A stretch of DNA of 39,259 nt from Planctomycetota bacterium (GTDB lineage: Bacteria > Planctomycetota > Planctomycetia > Gemmatales > Gemmataceae). A program made the position numbers and the translations under genes. Below are positions 16,012 to 25,065 of the stretch, in pieces. The stretch's first letter is position 1, and each line of letters starts with the position of its first letter. Where the stretch lies: positions 1 to 39,259 of the forward strand of contig QWOS01000087.1 in assembly GCA_003669555.1 (NCBI GenBank), in the 5' to 3' direction. The notes under the pieces were generated by a model that ran no database searches, was not told the DNA's origin, and saw only the letters and a list, made by a program, of their open reading frames with translations.

Positions 16012-17105
16012 GCAACATCCAGCAGGGCACACCCTCAGGCAAACCCTCGATCGCCATTTTCCTCCCCGGCTGGGTGGGGGACGCAGTCATGGCCACTCCT
16101 GCCTTGTTGGCCCTTCGGGCCGCCTATCCTGGTCACGATCTGGTGGGAATTGGCAAGCTGGGACCGCTGGCGGTCCTGGAAGGATTGGATCTTTTTGATC
16201 ATATTCTCCTTGGTGCTGGCGGCGGCATGGACCGAGGCACCCTGCGGGTTGCCCGCGCCTTGCGCCACCTGAAGCCTGCCAAGGCCGTGTTGTTTTCGAA
16301 CAGCTTCCGCACCTCCCTGGCAGCCTGGCTGGGCGGGTGCCAGCATCGTGTGGGCCTGGCCATGCATGGCCGGGGCCTCTTGCTCTCCGAGGCGCTCAGG
16401 CCGACAACCGGCACCGATGGCAAAAGGGCCATATTCCCGGCCATGCTCGAATACAACCGCATCGCCCTGGCAGCCGGATCGGCTGAACCGGGCCTAATCC
16501 CCCGGCTGGCTACCCTGCCAGCGGATGAGAACGCCGCCACCCAGGTATGGAAGCGGGCGGGATTTGGAACCGGCCCGGTGGCCATCCTCAACCCGGGCGC
16601 CGCTTTTGGACAAGCCAAATTCTGGCCACGCGAAAGCTTTGCCGGGCTGGCTCGTCAACTGGCCAACGAAGGCATGGGGGTGCTGCTACTAAGTGGGCCC
16701 GCCGAGGCGCAACTGGGGCAGGCCATCAGCAGCGACGCCGATCATCCCAGGGTCCACGCCCTGGCGCACTCCGCCGGACCCGAGCCCAGCCTGGGGCTGA
16801 GCAAGGCCTGTGTGCGCCGGAGTGCCCTGCTGGTGACCACCGACAGTGGCCCGCGTCATTTCGCCCATGCTTTTGGTGTGCCGGTGGTCACCCTGTTTGG
16901 GCCCACGCATATTGGCTGGACCGAAACCTGGCATCCGCGTTCGGTCCATCTGCAGAAGAAACTCGACTGCGGCCCCTGCCAAAAACGCGCCTGCCCGCTG
17001 GGACATCATCGCTGCATGCGTGAACTCTCAGTCCAGGATGTGCTGGAAGCCTGCCACAACCTGCTGAACGGATTCACATCACTTCCCTTGGCGAGGACCG
17101 GATAA
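16008..17105 (+). CDS. waaF: ADP-heptose:LPS heptosyltransferase (GT9 family)
   Basis: Predicted 365-residue glycosyltransferase that adds heptose to the LPS inner core. It shows the GT9 features: an N-terminal LPGWVGDAVMATPALLALR, a middle VAILNPGAAFGQAKFWP, and the C-terminal TTDSGPRHFAHAFGVPVV followed by LFGPTH. The late Cys-rich DCGPCQKRACPLGHHRCM stretch is common in WaaF-type members. It starts with TTG 16008 overlapping the hldE stop, and its TAA shares a base with the ATG of the next gene. Tight coupling with hldE, which makes its donor sugar, supports the assignment. Heptosyltransferase II is the likelier subtype, but type I was not excluded. Confidence 0.88.
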   Translation: MSNIQQGTPSGKPSIAIFLPGWVGDAVMATPALLALRAAYPGHDLVGIGKLGPLAVLEGLDLFDHILLGAGGGMDRGTLRVARALRHLKPAKAVLFSNSFRTSLAAWLGGCQHRVGLAMHGRGLLLSEALRPTTGTDGKRAIFPAMLEYNRIALAAGSAEPGLIPRLATLPADENAATQVWKRAGFGTGPVAILNPGAAFGQAKFWPRESFAGLARQLANEGMGVLLLSGPAEAQLGQAISSDADHPRVHALAHSAGPEPSLGLSKACVRRSALLVTTDSGPRHFAHAFGVPVVTLFGPTHIGWTETWHPRSVHLQKKLDCGPCQKRACPLGHHRCMRELSVQDVLEACHNLLNGFTSLPLARTG

Positions 17106-19909
17106 TGGCTATGCCGGTGATTGCCTTTTTGCTGCTGGGAGCGGTCTTTGCAGGAGCGCTATTCTGGTTTATCGCCAACCGTTCTCTGGGGCGCGGTATC
17201 CGCGGTCCGCGTGTGGTGATCCACCCCGCCTGGCGCTGGCGCCTGAGCCAGTGGGGTATGACCGAAGCCGATGCCATCACCGCCCTCGGTGGGGTGCATG
17301 TCACCGGCCACCGCGACCGCCATGTGCTGCGAACCCATCTCGGCCCGGCCGATGGTATTTGCGCCTTCCTCAAAATTGAAAGTCGTGTGCGGCTCGGGCA
17401 ACGGTGGAAGGCCTGGCGTGATGGCCTGGGATTCTCTTCCCTTTCCCAGCGTGAGGCCCGATTGCTTCATTGTCTGGAGCGCGAGAATCTGCCCGGCCCC
17501 GGCTGGATTGCCTTTGGTAAAGACAGTGCTGGCAAGCATTTTCTGATGGTGGCCGAAAAGCTGGCCGCCACGGAGATGGGACTCTTTTTGGTGGAGGAGC
17601 GCAACGGATGGCGCCGCCGTCGGGCTGCCATCAAGCTGGGACGGGCTCTTGCCCGCTTGCATGCGGCGGGCTTCAGTCATCCCGATCTCTATGCCAAGCA
17701 TATTCTGGTAGATCTCGATACGGGTGAACCCACTTTGCTGGACTGGCAGCGCACCAGACGGGTGGTGGGTCTGGGGCGTAAGGCGCGTCTGCGCGATCTG
17801 GCGGCACTGCATGCCACGGTTTCCGAAGGGCATTCCAGCTTCCGTGAAAGGCAACTGCTGCTGCGAGCCTATTTGCGTGAGGCGCGTCGGCGGGCCGGCT
17901 GCCTGTGGGGTGGTTTCGGCATGGTTTGTCGGGAATCGTACGACCCGGGTGAATTCACCCGTGAGGAGCGGCGCTGGTTGATGCGACCCGATCTGGAAGC
18001 CCAGGCAGGTGAATGGATCACCACACAGGGAACCCGTCTGCTGCGCCGTCGCCATATCCGTGAAAAATGTTCGGGATCCGTGGTGGGTTTGGGGCTGGAC
18101 TGGATACCCCTCGACGGTGAGGACATGCTGGTCACCTCCTCCTGGCCACCGAGTGTGAGCCGCTCGGGCGAACCGCAGCGATGCCGCCTCGATCAGGCTG
18201 TCAGCCAGGCAAGCCATCAGCAGGGCGCCTTCATCAGCGAGGTCGAACTCGGTGGCGGTCGCCTGGGAACTGTTTGCGGCCGGGTGGCGCGAACCTGGGG
18301 CCTCGAGGGCACCCTGTGGCGGTCAACCCAGCGGCATGAGGCCAGCCTTTACAACCAGTTGCGCCGCCATGCCGTGCCAGGACCACAGGTTCTGGCTGTG
18401 GGACGCAGCACCCTGGCCCCTGGCCGCATCACCTCCTATGTGATGCTGGAACTGGGGGCCAAGGCATCACCCCTGCGGCAATGGCTGACCGGATCGGCAA
18501 CTGACAAGAAGCGGGTTCTCCGGGTGCTGGCTGAGACCGGGCGGGTGCTGGCGCGCCTGCATGGTGCAGGGTGCCGGCTCGCGGCAAATGGCACCGGCCT
18601 GGCGGTTCGCCTGGAGGGATTACCCCGCCCGCGGGCACCTTTGGCATCCACCACGCTGCGCGAGGTGGTGTTGCTGCCAGGAGGCGTGCGCCGTGCCTGG
18701 GTAAGCTGGCTGGGACGCCAGGGCGAAGTGTCCCGCCTGTGCCGGGAAATCGAGCGGACAGGTATTGGTCGGGACGGGCTGGCGGTTCTGCGCCTTGCCT
18801 ACTCAGAAGAGCTGGCCCATTCGCGGCGCGCTGGAATTTTTTCAAGCAATAAAAGCTCTGGAACTACTGAAATACATCCCCTGGTGATGTCAGGCGCCGG
18901 GTACTCGGGAGGTAGCATGATGGAAATGGATGAACAAGGTGGACCCCCACCGCGCTACAGAGCCTTGCCCAGCTATGGGAAAGGCTGGCTGCAGGCCTGG
19001 AGGCAGGGCCGGGTGCAGGGTGTGGAGCGGGCCGACTGGGCCCGGCTGGCAGGGCCCGGCTGGGTGGACCGCATCATGGATGCCAATCTCACCGACCGGT
19101 TCCATGCCAAACAGGGGCGCAGTATTGCCCGTTGGACTCTGCCCGATACCACCACAGGCCGCGATCTGGTGGTTTATGTGAAGCGACACCATAAGCTTCC
19201 GTGGCTGCATGGACTATTGGCCTGGCTGACCCCAGGTGGCAAGTGGTCTCCAGCATTGCAGGAATGGCAGCACCTGGAATGGGCCAGGCGCCAAGGTGTG
19301 CCAGTGCCTGAAGCCGTGGCCGCCGCCGAGTTCCATGGCCCCGGAACCCGCCTTTCCAGTTGCCTGGTGGTCGAGGAACTGACTGGTATGCTCCCTCTGC
19401 ACGAGGCCATCCCCATGGCCGCCAGCCAGATGGGAGAAAGTGGATTCCGTGACATGAAGCGGGGCCTGGCGCGGGAAATGGCCCGCTTGTCACGCTTGCT
19501 GCACGACCGGTTCTGCTTCCACAAGGATCTTTACCTCTGCCATTTCTACATCAACGAACGCGATATCCAGAACCCTCCCGCCGACTGGCGCGGCCGGGTG
19601 GTGATGATCGACTTGCATCGTTTGGCGAGGCACCGCTTCACCGGCTGGATCTGGCAAGTGAAGGACTTGGCGCAACTCCTATATTCATCGGAGGTTACGG
19701 GTGTGACTCCCCGGGATCGCCTGGAATTTTGGCGGGCCTACCGCACTCTGGGAGCGCCCCAGTGGTCTTTGGGGGTGGTGGGCAAGCTGGTGCGCGCCAA
19801 ACACCGTCGCTATAGCGAGCACAACCGGAAGTTGAAACTCCGCCACGGCCAGACCGCCCATCCCGGCCAGCCTGGTGCGGGTGGGCAAAAAAAGGACCAG
19901 GCGGCTTGA
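17105..19909 (+). CDS. Three-unit LPS kinase family protein (KdkA/WaaP-like domains, middle one degenerate)
   Basis: Predicted 934-residue protein with an N-terminal membrane helix (about 4-24). Unit A (about 60-300) has a candidate ATP-binding lysine K90, catalytic H192-x-D194 in FSHPDLYAKHILVD, and a metal-binding D213 in LLDWQ. Unit B (about 370-575) keeps the same framework (EASLYNQLRRHAVPGPQVL, GRVLARLHGAGC), but the catalytic loop reads CRLAANGTGLAV, lacking the Asp; it looks like a pseudokinase. Unit C (about 620-905) has K693, H806-x-D808 in FHKDLYLCHFYI and D836 in MIDLHRL, the WaaP pattern. These enzymes phosphorylate Kdo or heptose of the LPS core. The neighbours waaF and the GT4 gene agree. 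An internal ribosome-binding site precedes Met605. Confidence 0.8.
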   Translation: MAMPVIAFLLLGAVFAGALFWFIANRSLGRGIRGPRVVIHPAWRWRLSQWGMTEADAITALGGVHVTGHRDRHVLRTHLGPADGICAFLKIESRVRLGQRWKAWRDGLGFSSLSQREARLLHCLERENLPGPGWIAFGKDSAGKHFLMVAEKLAATEMGLFLVEERNGWRRRRAAIKLGRALARLHAAGFSHPDLYAKHILVDLDTGEPTLLDWQRTRRVVGLGRKARLRDLAALHATVSEGHSSFRERQLLLRAYLREARRRAGCLWGGFGMVCRESYDPGEFTREERRWLMRPDLEAQAGEWITTQGTRLLRRRHIREKCSGSVVGLGLDWIPLDGEDMLVTSSWPPSVSRSGEPQRCRLDQAVSQASHQQGAFISEVELGGGRLGTVCGRVARTWGLEGTLWRSTQRHEASLYNQLRRHAVPGPQVLAVGRSTLAPGRITSYVMLELGAKASPLRQWLTGSATDKKRVLRVLAETGRVLARLHGAGCRLAANGTGLAVRLEGLPRPRAPLASTTLREVVLLPGGVRRAWVSWLGRQGEVSRLCREIERTGIGRDGLAVLRLAYSEELAHSRRAGIFSSNKSSGTTEIHPLVMSGAGYSGGSMMEMDEQGGPPPRYRALPSYGKGWLQAWRQGRVQGVERADWARLAGPGWVDRIMDANLTDRFHAKQGRSIARWTLPDTTTGRDLVVYVKRHHKLPWLHGLLAWLTPGGKWSPALQEWQHLEWARRQGVPVPEAVAAAEFHGPGTRLSSCLVVEELTGMLPLHEAIPMAASQMGESGFRDMKRGLAREMARLSRLLHDRFCFHKDLYLCHFYINERDIQNPPADWRGRVVMIDLHRLARHRFTGWIWQVKDLAQLLYSSEVTGVTPRDRLEFWRAYRTLGAPQWSLGVVGKLVRAKHRRYSEHNRKLKLRHGQTAHPGQPGAGGQKKDQAA
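18907..18919 (+). promoter_or_regulatory. Internal ribosome-binding site and ATG within the triple kinase gene
   Basis: GGGAGG at 18907-18912 lies 4 nt before an in-frame ATG at 18917 and 7 nt before a second at 18920. The position is exactly the linker between units B and C, and the preceding linker codons are AT-richer than the rest of the gene. Initiation here would give a separate WaaP-like protein of about 330 residues. Confidence 0.4.
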
Positions 19910-20025
19910 GGGCCGCAAATCTCACTGCACCAAACCGGTGCGGCTGACCGATACAAGATGATTAAGGGGAGCTGGACCGGCAAATCCGGGGGCAGGTCCA
20001 ACCCAATCAGCGCAGGGAATCAGGC

Positions 20026-21207
20026 ATGGACATCGCTTTCTGCTACGAAAGTGTGCTGCCCGAAAGGGGTGGATGCGAGATGTATATCGCGTCCCTGGCC
20101 CGTCGTCTTTCCCAGGACGGCCACAGCTTGCACCTGTATGCCTCCCGGTGGGATGAGGCCAAGCTGCCCAAGGGCATGCATTTCCACCGCGTCGCGGTTT
20201 CCTCCTGGCCCAGGTCGCTGCGCCCATGGCGTTTTGGCGGTGAGGTGCTGCGGGCCCTGCGCGGCTCCAGTCATGATGCCACCATCGGTTTCGACAAAAC
20301 CTGGGGCCTTGATATCCTCTACCCGCAAGGCGGGCTATACGCCGCCAGCGCCGAGCAGAACTTGCAGAAAGAACCCACCGAGAGTCGTCGCACCTTCATG
20401 CGCCTGGTGAAAAAATTTGACCTGGCCCACCAAAGTTTCCTGGCTCTGGAACGACGCCAGTATCTGGGCAACCATTTGGGAAATCGTGGTTCTCTGGTGG
20501 TGGCCATCAGCGAGATGGTCCGTGGCCACTTCAAGCGGTTTTATGGTATTGCCGGCGAAGATTTGCGAGTGGTGCGCATTGCCACCAATCCGGATCGCTT
20601 CAGCGAACAGGACAGGCCTTTGCGCCGCCATCAGGTGCGCGAGAAGCATGGCATCCAGCCCAGCGAAGTCGTGGCCCTGTTCTGCGGCATGAACTACCGG
20701 CTCAAGGGTCTTGTGCCGCTCCTCCACGCGGTGAGCCTGCTACCCCGCGAGCAGCCTTTCCGTTTGCTGGCCACGGGCGCCGATGACACCCGCGAGATGC
20801 GCGCCATCGCTCACAAGCTGGGTATTGAAAACAAGGTGGTCTTTGCCGGTTACTGCCCGGACATGCGCGATGGTTACTTTGCCGCCGACCTGTTTGTGCA
20901 TCCCACCTTCTATGATCCGTGCTCGCATGTGGTACCCGAGGCAATGAGTTGCGGGCTGCCCGTGATCACCACCCGCTACAACGGCGCCAGCGAATTGATG
21001 AGTCCCCCACGCGAAGGCTTTCTGATCGACGATCCACACAATCACCAGGCAATGGCAAAAGCCATCAGCCACTTCTTCGATGCCTCCAAAAGACAAGCTT
21101 GCGGCCAGGCGGGACGCAAGACGGCCGCCCAGTGGACCTTCGAGCACCATTACCGGCAGATGCTGGATGTGTTTAGCGAGGCCCGCCAGCGCAAGCAAGC
21201 AGCCTAA
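20026..21207 (+). CDS. GT4 glycosyltransferase, LPS core (WaaG-like)
   Basis: Predicted 393-residue GT-B glycosyltransferase. The N-terminal domain opens with a Gly-rich ERGGCEMYIASLARRL. The C-terminal domain shows ALFCGMNYRLKGL and the donor-binding motif around HVVPEAMSCGLPVITT, with a conserved Glu. Central VVAISEMVRGHFKRFYG and LRVVRI are typical of WaaG, which adds glucose to heptose II. WaaG function is likely from sequence and context, but the sugar is not certain. It is 116 nt downstream of the kinase gene, with small inverted repeats in the gap, and is probably the last gene of the LPS operon. Confidence 0.82.
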   Translation: MDIAFCYESVLPERGGCEMYIASLARRLSQDGHSLHLYASRWDEAKLPKGMHFHRVAVSSWPRSLRPWRFGGEVLRALRGSSHDATIGFDKTWGLDILYPQGGLYAASAEQNLQKEPTESRRTFMRLVKKFDLAHQSFLALERRQYLGNHLGNRGSLVVAISEMVRGHFKRFYGIAGEDLRVVRIATNPDRFSEQDRPLRRHQVREKHGIQPSEVVALFCGMNYRLKGLVPLLHAVSLLPREQPFRLLATGADDTREMRAIAHKLGIENKVVFAGYCPDMRDGYFAADLFVHPTFYDPCSHVVPEAMSCGLPVITTRYNGASELMSPPREGFLIDDPHNHQAMAKAISHFFDASKRQACGQAGRKTAAQWTFEHHYRQMLDVFSEARQRKQAA

Positions 21208-21269
21208 CCCTAAAAAAACCCTTTCCTGTCAGGGACAGTGGTGTTGGAAACCCGGAATTGGCGGCGCGT

Positions 21270-21752
21270 TTATTGCGCCCGGGAAAATGCAAATCCGGCG
21301 CTGGCGGGGGTGAACTCCACACCAGTCGCCAGCTCCCGAACCCACGCGGTAATGCGAACCCTGGTAGCCTTTGGGGGAATTCCCGTCACCTCGACCGAGG
21401 CGACATAAGGGCTTTGCGCGTCGCTTCAACAGCCATCGTCGAAGGTCACATGCCTGGACTCACCCACACGGGTGCCAGCACTGTCAAGGAATTCGACCTC
21501 ACCCTCGGGCCAGGCCTGGCCCATACCGAGGGAAAAAGGAACCAGCTCGGGGCGGGACGATAATCCCCGATGCCGGAAGAGGTTCAGACTGACAAAAAAG
21601 GACTCGCTGGCTGAGATTTCCGAGTCGCTGAACAGAACGGCTTCCACCCGGTCCCCCGCCTTCAGGAAGGGCTCGGAACCGCATCCCGCAGCCAGCAGGC
21701 AATAACCTGCCAGCAAGCGGAACCCGGGAAGCCAGGCAAAAAATCGTTTCAT
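21270..21752 (-). CDS. Small lipoprotein interrupted by an in-frame UGA (candidate selenoprotein or nonsense mutation)
   Basis: The frame from ATG 21752 encodes a signal with lipobox LAAGC (Cys24) and a beta-rich Ig-like sequence, and reaches a TGA at 21428-21426 as codon 109, right after a Cys codon. Reading through, the same frame stays open for 51 codons to a TAA at 21272-21270. That extension looks coding (alternating strands such as YVASVEVTGIPPKATRVRI) and would complete the domain. The UGA could encode selenocysteine, or it could be a nonsense mutation or a sequencing error. A possible hairpin starts at the UGA, but its loop is larger and closer than usual for a bacterial SECIS. The gene is 30 nt downstream of a DUF1559 gene, so the pair is probably cotranscribed. 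If the UGA is a true stop, the CDS is 21426-21752. Confidence 0.6.
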
Positions 21753-21782
21753 GACAGCTCTCCCAAAATCATGCCGGGCCTG

Positions 21783-22838
<1,056 letters not shown>

Positions 22839-23003
22839 GATTGAGCCTTTCATGGAAAAATTTGAATCGGTTTGTTGCGCACCTGGAAAGCCTGTGGGCC
22901 AACCGTTGGTGATCTGGCAATTTGTGGAGACATGGCGTGGGGAGGGATCAGGTGCCAAGGCCATAGGCCCTGACATAGTCATTCACGCAAGCTAAGAAGC
23001 GGA

Positions 23004-23055
23004 CACGCCGTTCAGTGGGCGTGCACTCAGGTAAACCCAGGTCGGTCGACCTGGG
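23004..23055 (-). terminator. Two hairpins after the TusA-MetE fusion gene
   Basis: CCCAGGTC/GACCTGGG (23036-23055) forms a perfect 8-bp stem with a 4-nt loop. It is followed on the minus strand by TTTA and by a second stem, CACGCC/GGCGTG (23004-23023). They lie past the stop at 23125 and before the DUF1559 gene. The T-tract is short, so termination may be partial. Confidence 0.5.
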
Positions 23056-23124
23056 GCAGAACAGTCCAGCAGTTGAGAACCTGCGACAAGTTCTGAATCC
23101 CCGAAAACGGAACCGGCCGGGAAA

Positions 23125-24654
23125 TCACCCCGCCCGATGTGACCTGGCCACTTTGGCCAACAGTGCCAATTTGGCTTGCGCCATCGTTTGGCTGGCCAAC
23201 GGACTGGTGGAGAAAGTGGCGAAACCACAATCAGGTGTGAGAAGTAACCTCTCAGCACCAAACCAGGCAATCGCCTGCTCCACCCGTCTATTTAGCATAG
23301 CCTCATCTTCCAGCGCGTCAAGTTTGGGGTTCACCAGACCAAGGCCCAGCCGCATCCACCCCGGCAGGTCGCGCAACACCTCCATCTCGCCGGCCCGGGG
23401 AGTGGCCAGTTCCAGAAACAGGGTTCCTACCGGCGCCTGCGACAGGGTGGGCAGCAGCGGACGATAGTCACCAGCCAGGGCCACAGTCTCGTCTTTACTC
23501 CAGTTTCCCCGGCACACATGCAACGCCAGTCGGTCACGGGGCAGCCCAGCGGTGACTTCTCGCCAGAGATCCAGGGCCACGGCCAGTTCAGTGGCTGGAT
23601 CCTTGCGGGCAGACAGGGCACCACACATGAAGCTGCGGCCACCCCGGGCCTGGCCAAAGACTACTTCGGTGAGAACCGGCTCATCGAGTTGCACCAGCGC
23701 GGCCCCCTCGGCCAGCAAGTGGCAAATCTCGTCCCGCAGCACCTGCACCACCTCGGCGGCCAGGGCCTCACGGGACGGGTGATGTTTTTCCGCCAGGCAA
23801 TCGAGAAAAAGCGTGCGGCTGAGCAGATAGGGACCGGGCAGCGCCACCTTGACCGGCAGCCGGGTGCAGGCCTGGGCCCGCCGCAATTCTTCCACCGCCA
23901 GCACGCGGTCGCGCACCAGCGGAGCCAGGGCAACCGGGTGACGGGTGCCAGGCGGCACATCGAGGGCTTCGAGTTCACGCTGAAACTTGGCAGGATCCTC
24001 CACCAGGGGCACCAGATCAGTCACCGGCACCAGCCGGCACGAACCCAGCCGCGAGCCGACAAAAGCCGCGTAATTCTCGCGAGCCTGCTCCCCATCGGTC
24101 ACCAGATCCACTTCCGCCCGCTCCTGGCAAGCCACCGCCAGGCGGGTGGCGTCCATCACCGCCTCCTCGAAGCATTCGCCCCCGGGCCGCCCCTCCAGCT
24201 TGCAGGCTTGCAGGTACAGCAGCCAGCCGGGCCGTGGCCAGCTGCCAATACCCACCACTGCCAGGGGAGGAATCGGGGCAACGGGACAGATTGATCCCGG
24301 CACCGGCAAGCGGGGCCCGGGACGCACCCGCAAATGGGCCAACGGATCGCCACTAAGCCCCGGCGCGGCAATTCTGCCCGGATGGTAAGGCCCCTTGCTG
24401 ACCAGAAAGCTGGCCCCATCTGGCAACTTCACCTGCGAGATCAGGGTGTTGCCAGTCAGCCTCGACCAACTAGGCAGATCCTCCGCTACCGATTTCTCGC
24501 GTGAGACTATCTCGAGCAGCCCCCCGATATCCAGAGGATTCAGGTGCTGACGGATTAGCAGCAAAAGCCCGCTGCCGCAATCCAGATCCCCACCGTCAAA
24601 ACGGCTGTGCGGTGGATGCGGATGGGAGATCACCCAGGGCTGTTCCGGCGACAT
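23125..24654 (-). CDS. Fusion of a TusA-like sulfur-carrier domain to a MetE-type core methionine synthase domain
   Basis: Predicted 509-residue protein. Residues about 18-90 resemble TusA: GGDLDCGSGLLLLIRQHL with Cys26 at the sulfur-carrying position, then PSWSRLTGN. Residues about 130-505 match the catalytic barrel of cobalamin-independent methionine synthase: GSWPRP, TDGEQ (186-190), QLDEP (322-326), and a full zinc-ligand set H379-x-C381, E415, C476 (PDCGF). The MetE N-terminal half is absent, as in 'core' methionine synthases, so the methyl donor may not be methyl-folate. The fused carrier suggests delivery of sulfur or a thiol to the active site (inference). ATG 24654 has GGAG 8 nt upstream; ATG 24681 has none. 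A DsrE-like gene lies 39 nt upstream. Confidence 0.78.
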   Translation of the reverse strand: MSPEQPWVISHPHPPHSRFDGGDLDCGSGLLLLIRQHLNPLDIGGLLEIVSREKSVAEDLPSWSRLTGNTLISQVKLPDGASFLVSKGPYHPGRIAAPGLSGDPLAHLRVRPGPRLPVPGSICPVAPIPPLAVVGIGSWPRPGWLLYLQACKLEGRPGGECFEEAVMDATRLAVACQERAEVDLVTDGEQARENYAAFVGSRLGSCRLVPVTDLVPLVEDPAKFQRELEALDVPPGTRHPVALAPLVRDRVLAVEELRRAQACTRLPVKVALPGPYLLSRTLFLDCLAEKHHPSREALAAEVVQVLRDEICHLLAEGAALVQLDEPVLTEVVFGQARGGRSFMCGALSARKDPATELAVALDLWREVTAGLPRDRLALHVCRGNWSKDETVALAGDYRPLLPTLSQAPVGTLFLELATPRAGEMEVLRDLPGWMRLGLGLVNPKLDALEDEAMLNRRVEQAIAWFGAERLLLTPDCGFATFSTSPLASQTMAQAKLALLAKVARSHRAG

Positions 24655-24693
24655 CGCAACATCTCCCCGCCAGCTTGGCATCGGAAAACCGGG

Positions 24694-25065
24694 TCAGTAG
24701 CCCACACTCGAAACGCCACCAGCCATGAATTCCACCAGTTTGGCGCCACCTGCCACCACAGAACCCTCGATCAGCTTCGCTTCATCCAGCGCCCGCTTCT
24801 TGAAGCAAGGCGAACAGACCAGGATTTTGCCACCACCCTGGGTGAATTGCCGCATCAGGTCTGCCAGGGGGGCAAAACCGGTTTCGTGAATCCGCTCCGC
24901 CTCGCCCTGCACGGCCAGACGCACCCCTTCCACGCTGAGGAAAACGACGGTGTCGCGATCGCTGCCCAAGGCCGCATTGGCCACCACGAAAGCCACGGTG
25001 GCCCGATCGTGATTGTCATGGGAACAGGTGAGGGTGACCACAAATCGATTGGCTGGCAAGGACAT
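24694..25065 (-). CDS. DsrE/DsrF-like sulfur-relay protein
   Basis: Predicted 123-residue protein of the DsrE/TusD type: FVVTLTCSHDNHDRATVAFVVANAAL, a Val-rich strand VVFLSVEGV, and ILVCSPCFKKR with Cys84 and Cys87. Family members pass persulfide sulfur to TusA-like partners. The Cys-x-x-Cys near the usual active-site position and the downstream TusA-MetE fusion (39 nt away, same strand) support a relay. ATG 25065 has GGAG about 9 nt upstream; ATG 25080 and TTG 25095 are in frame alternatives. DsrE folds are also found in proteins that do not move sulfur, so the activity is inferred. Confidence 0.75.
   Translation of the reverse strand: MSLPANRFVVTLTCSHDNHDRATVAFVVANAALGSDRDTVVFLSVEGVRLAVQGEAERIHETGFAPLADLMRQFTQGGGKILVCSPCFKKRALDEAKLIEGSVVAGGAKLVEFMAGGVSSVGY

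Noticed and set aside
21189..21239. Terminator between the GT4 gene and the lipoprotein
   Set aside because: CTGTC/GACAG and CCCT/AGGG stems are only 4-5 bp; a T-tract exists on the minus strand, but the hairpin is too weak to call.
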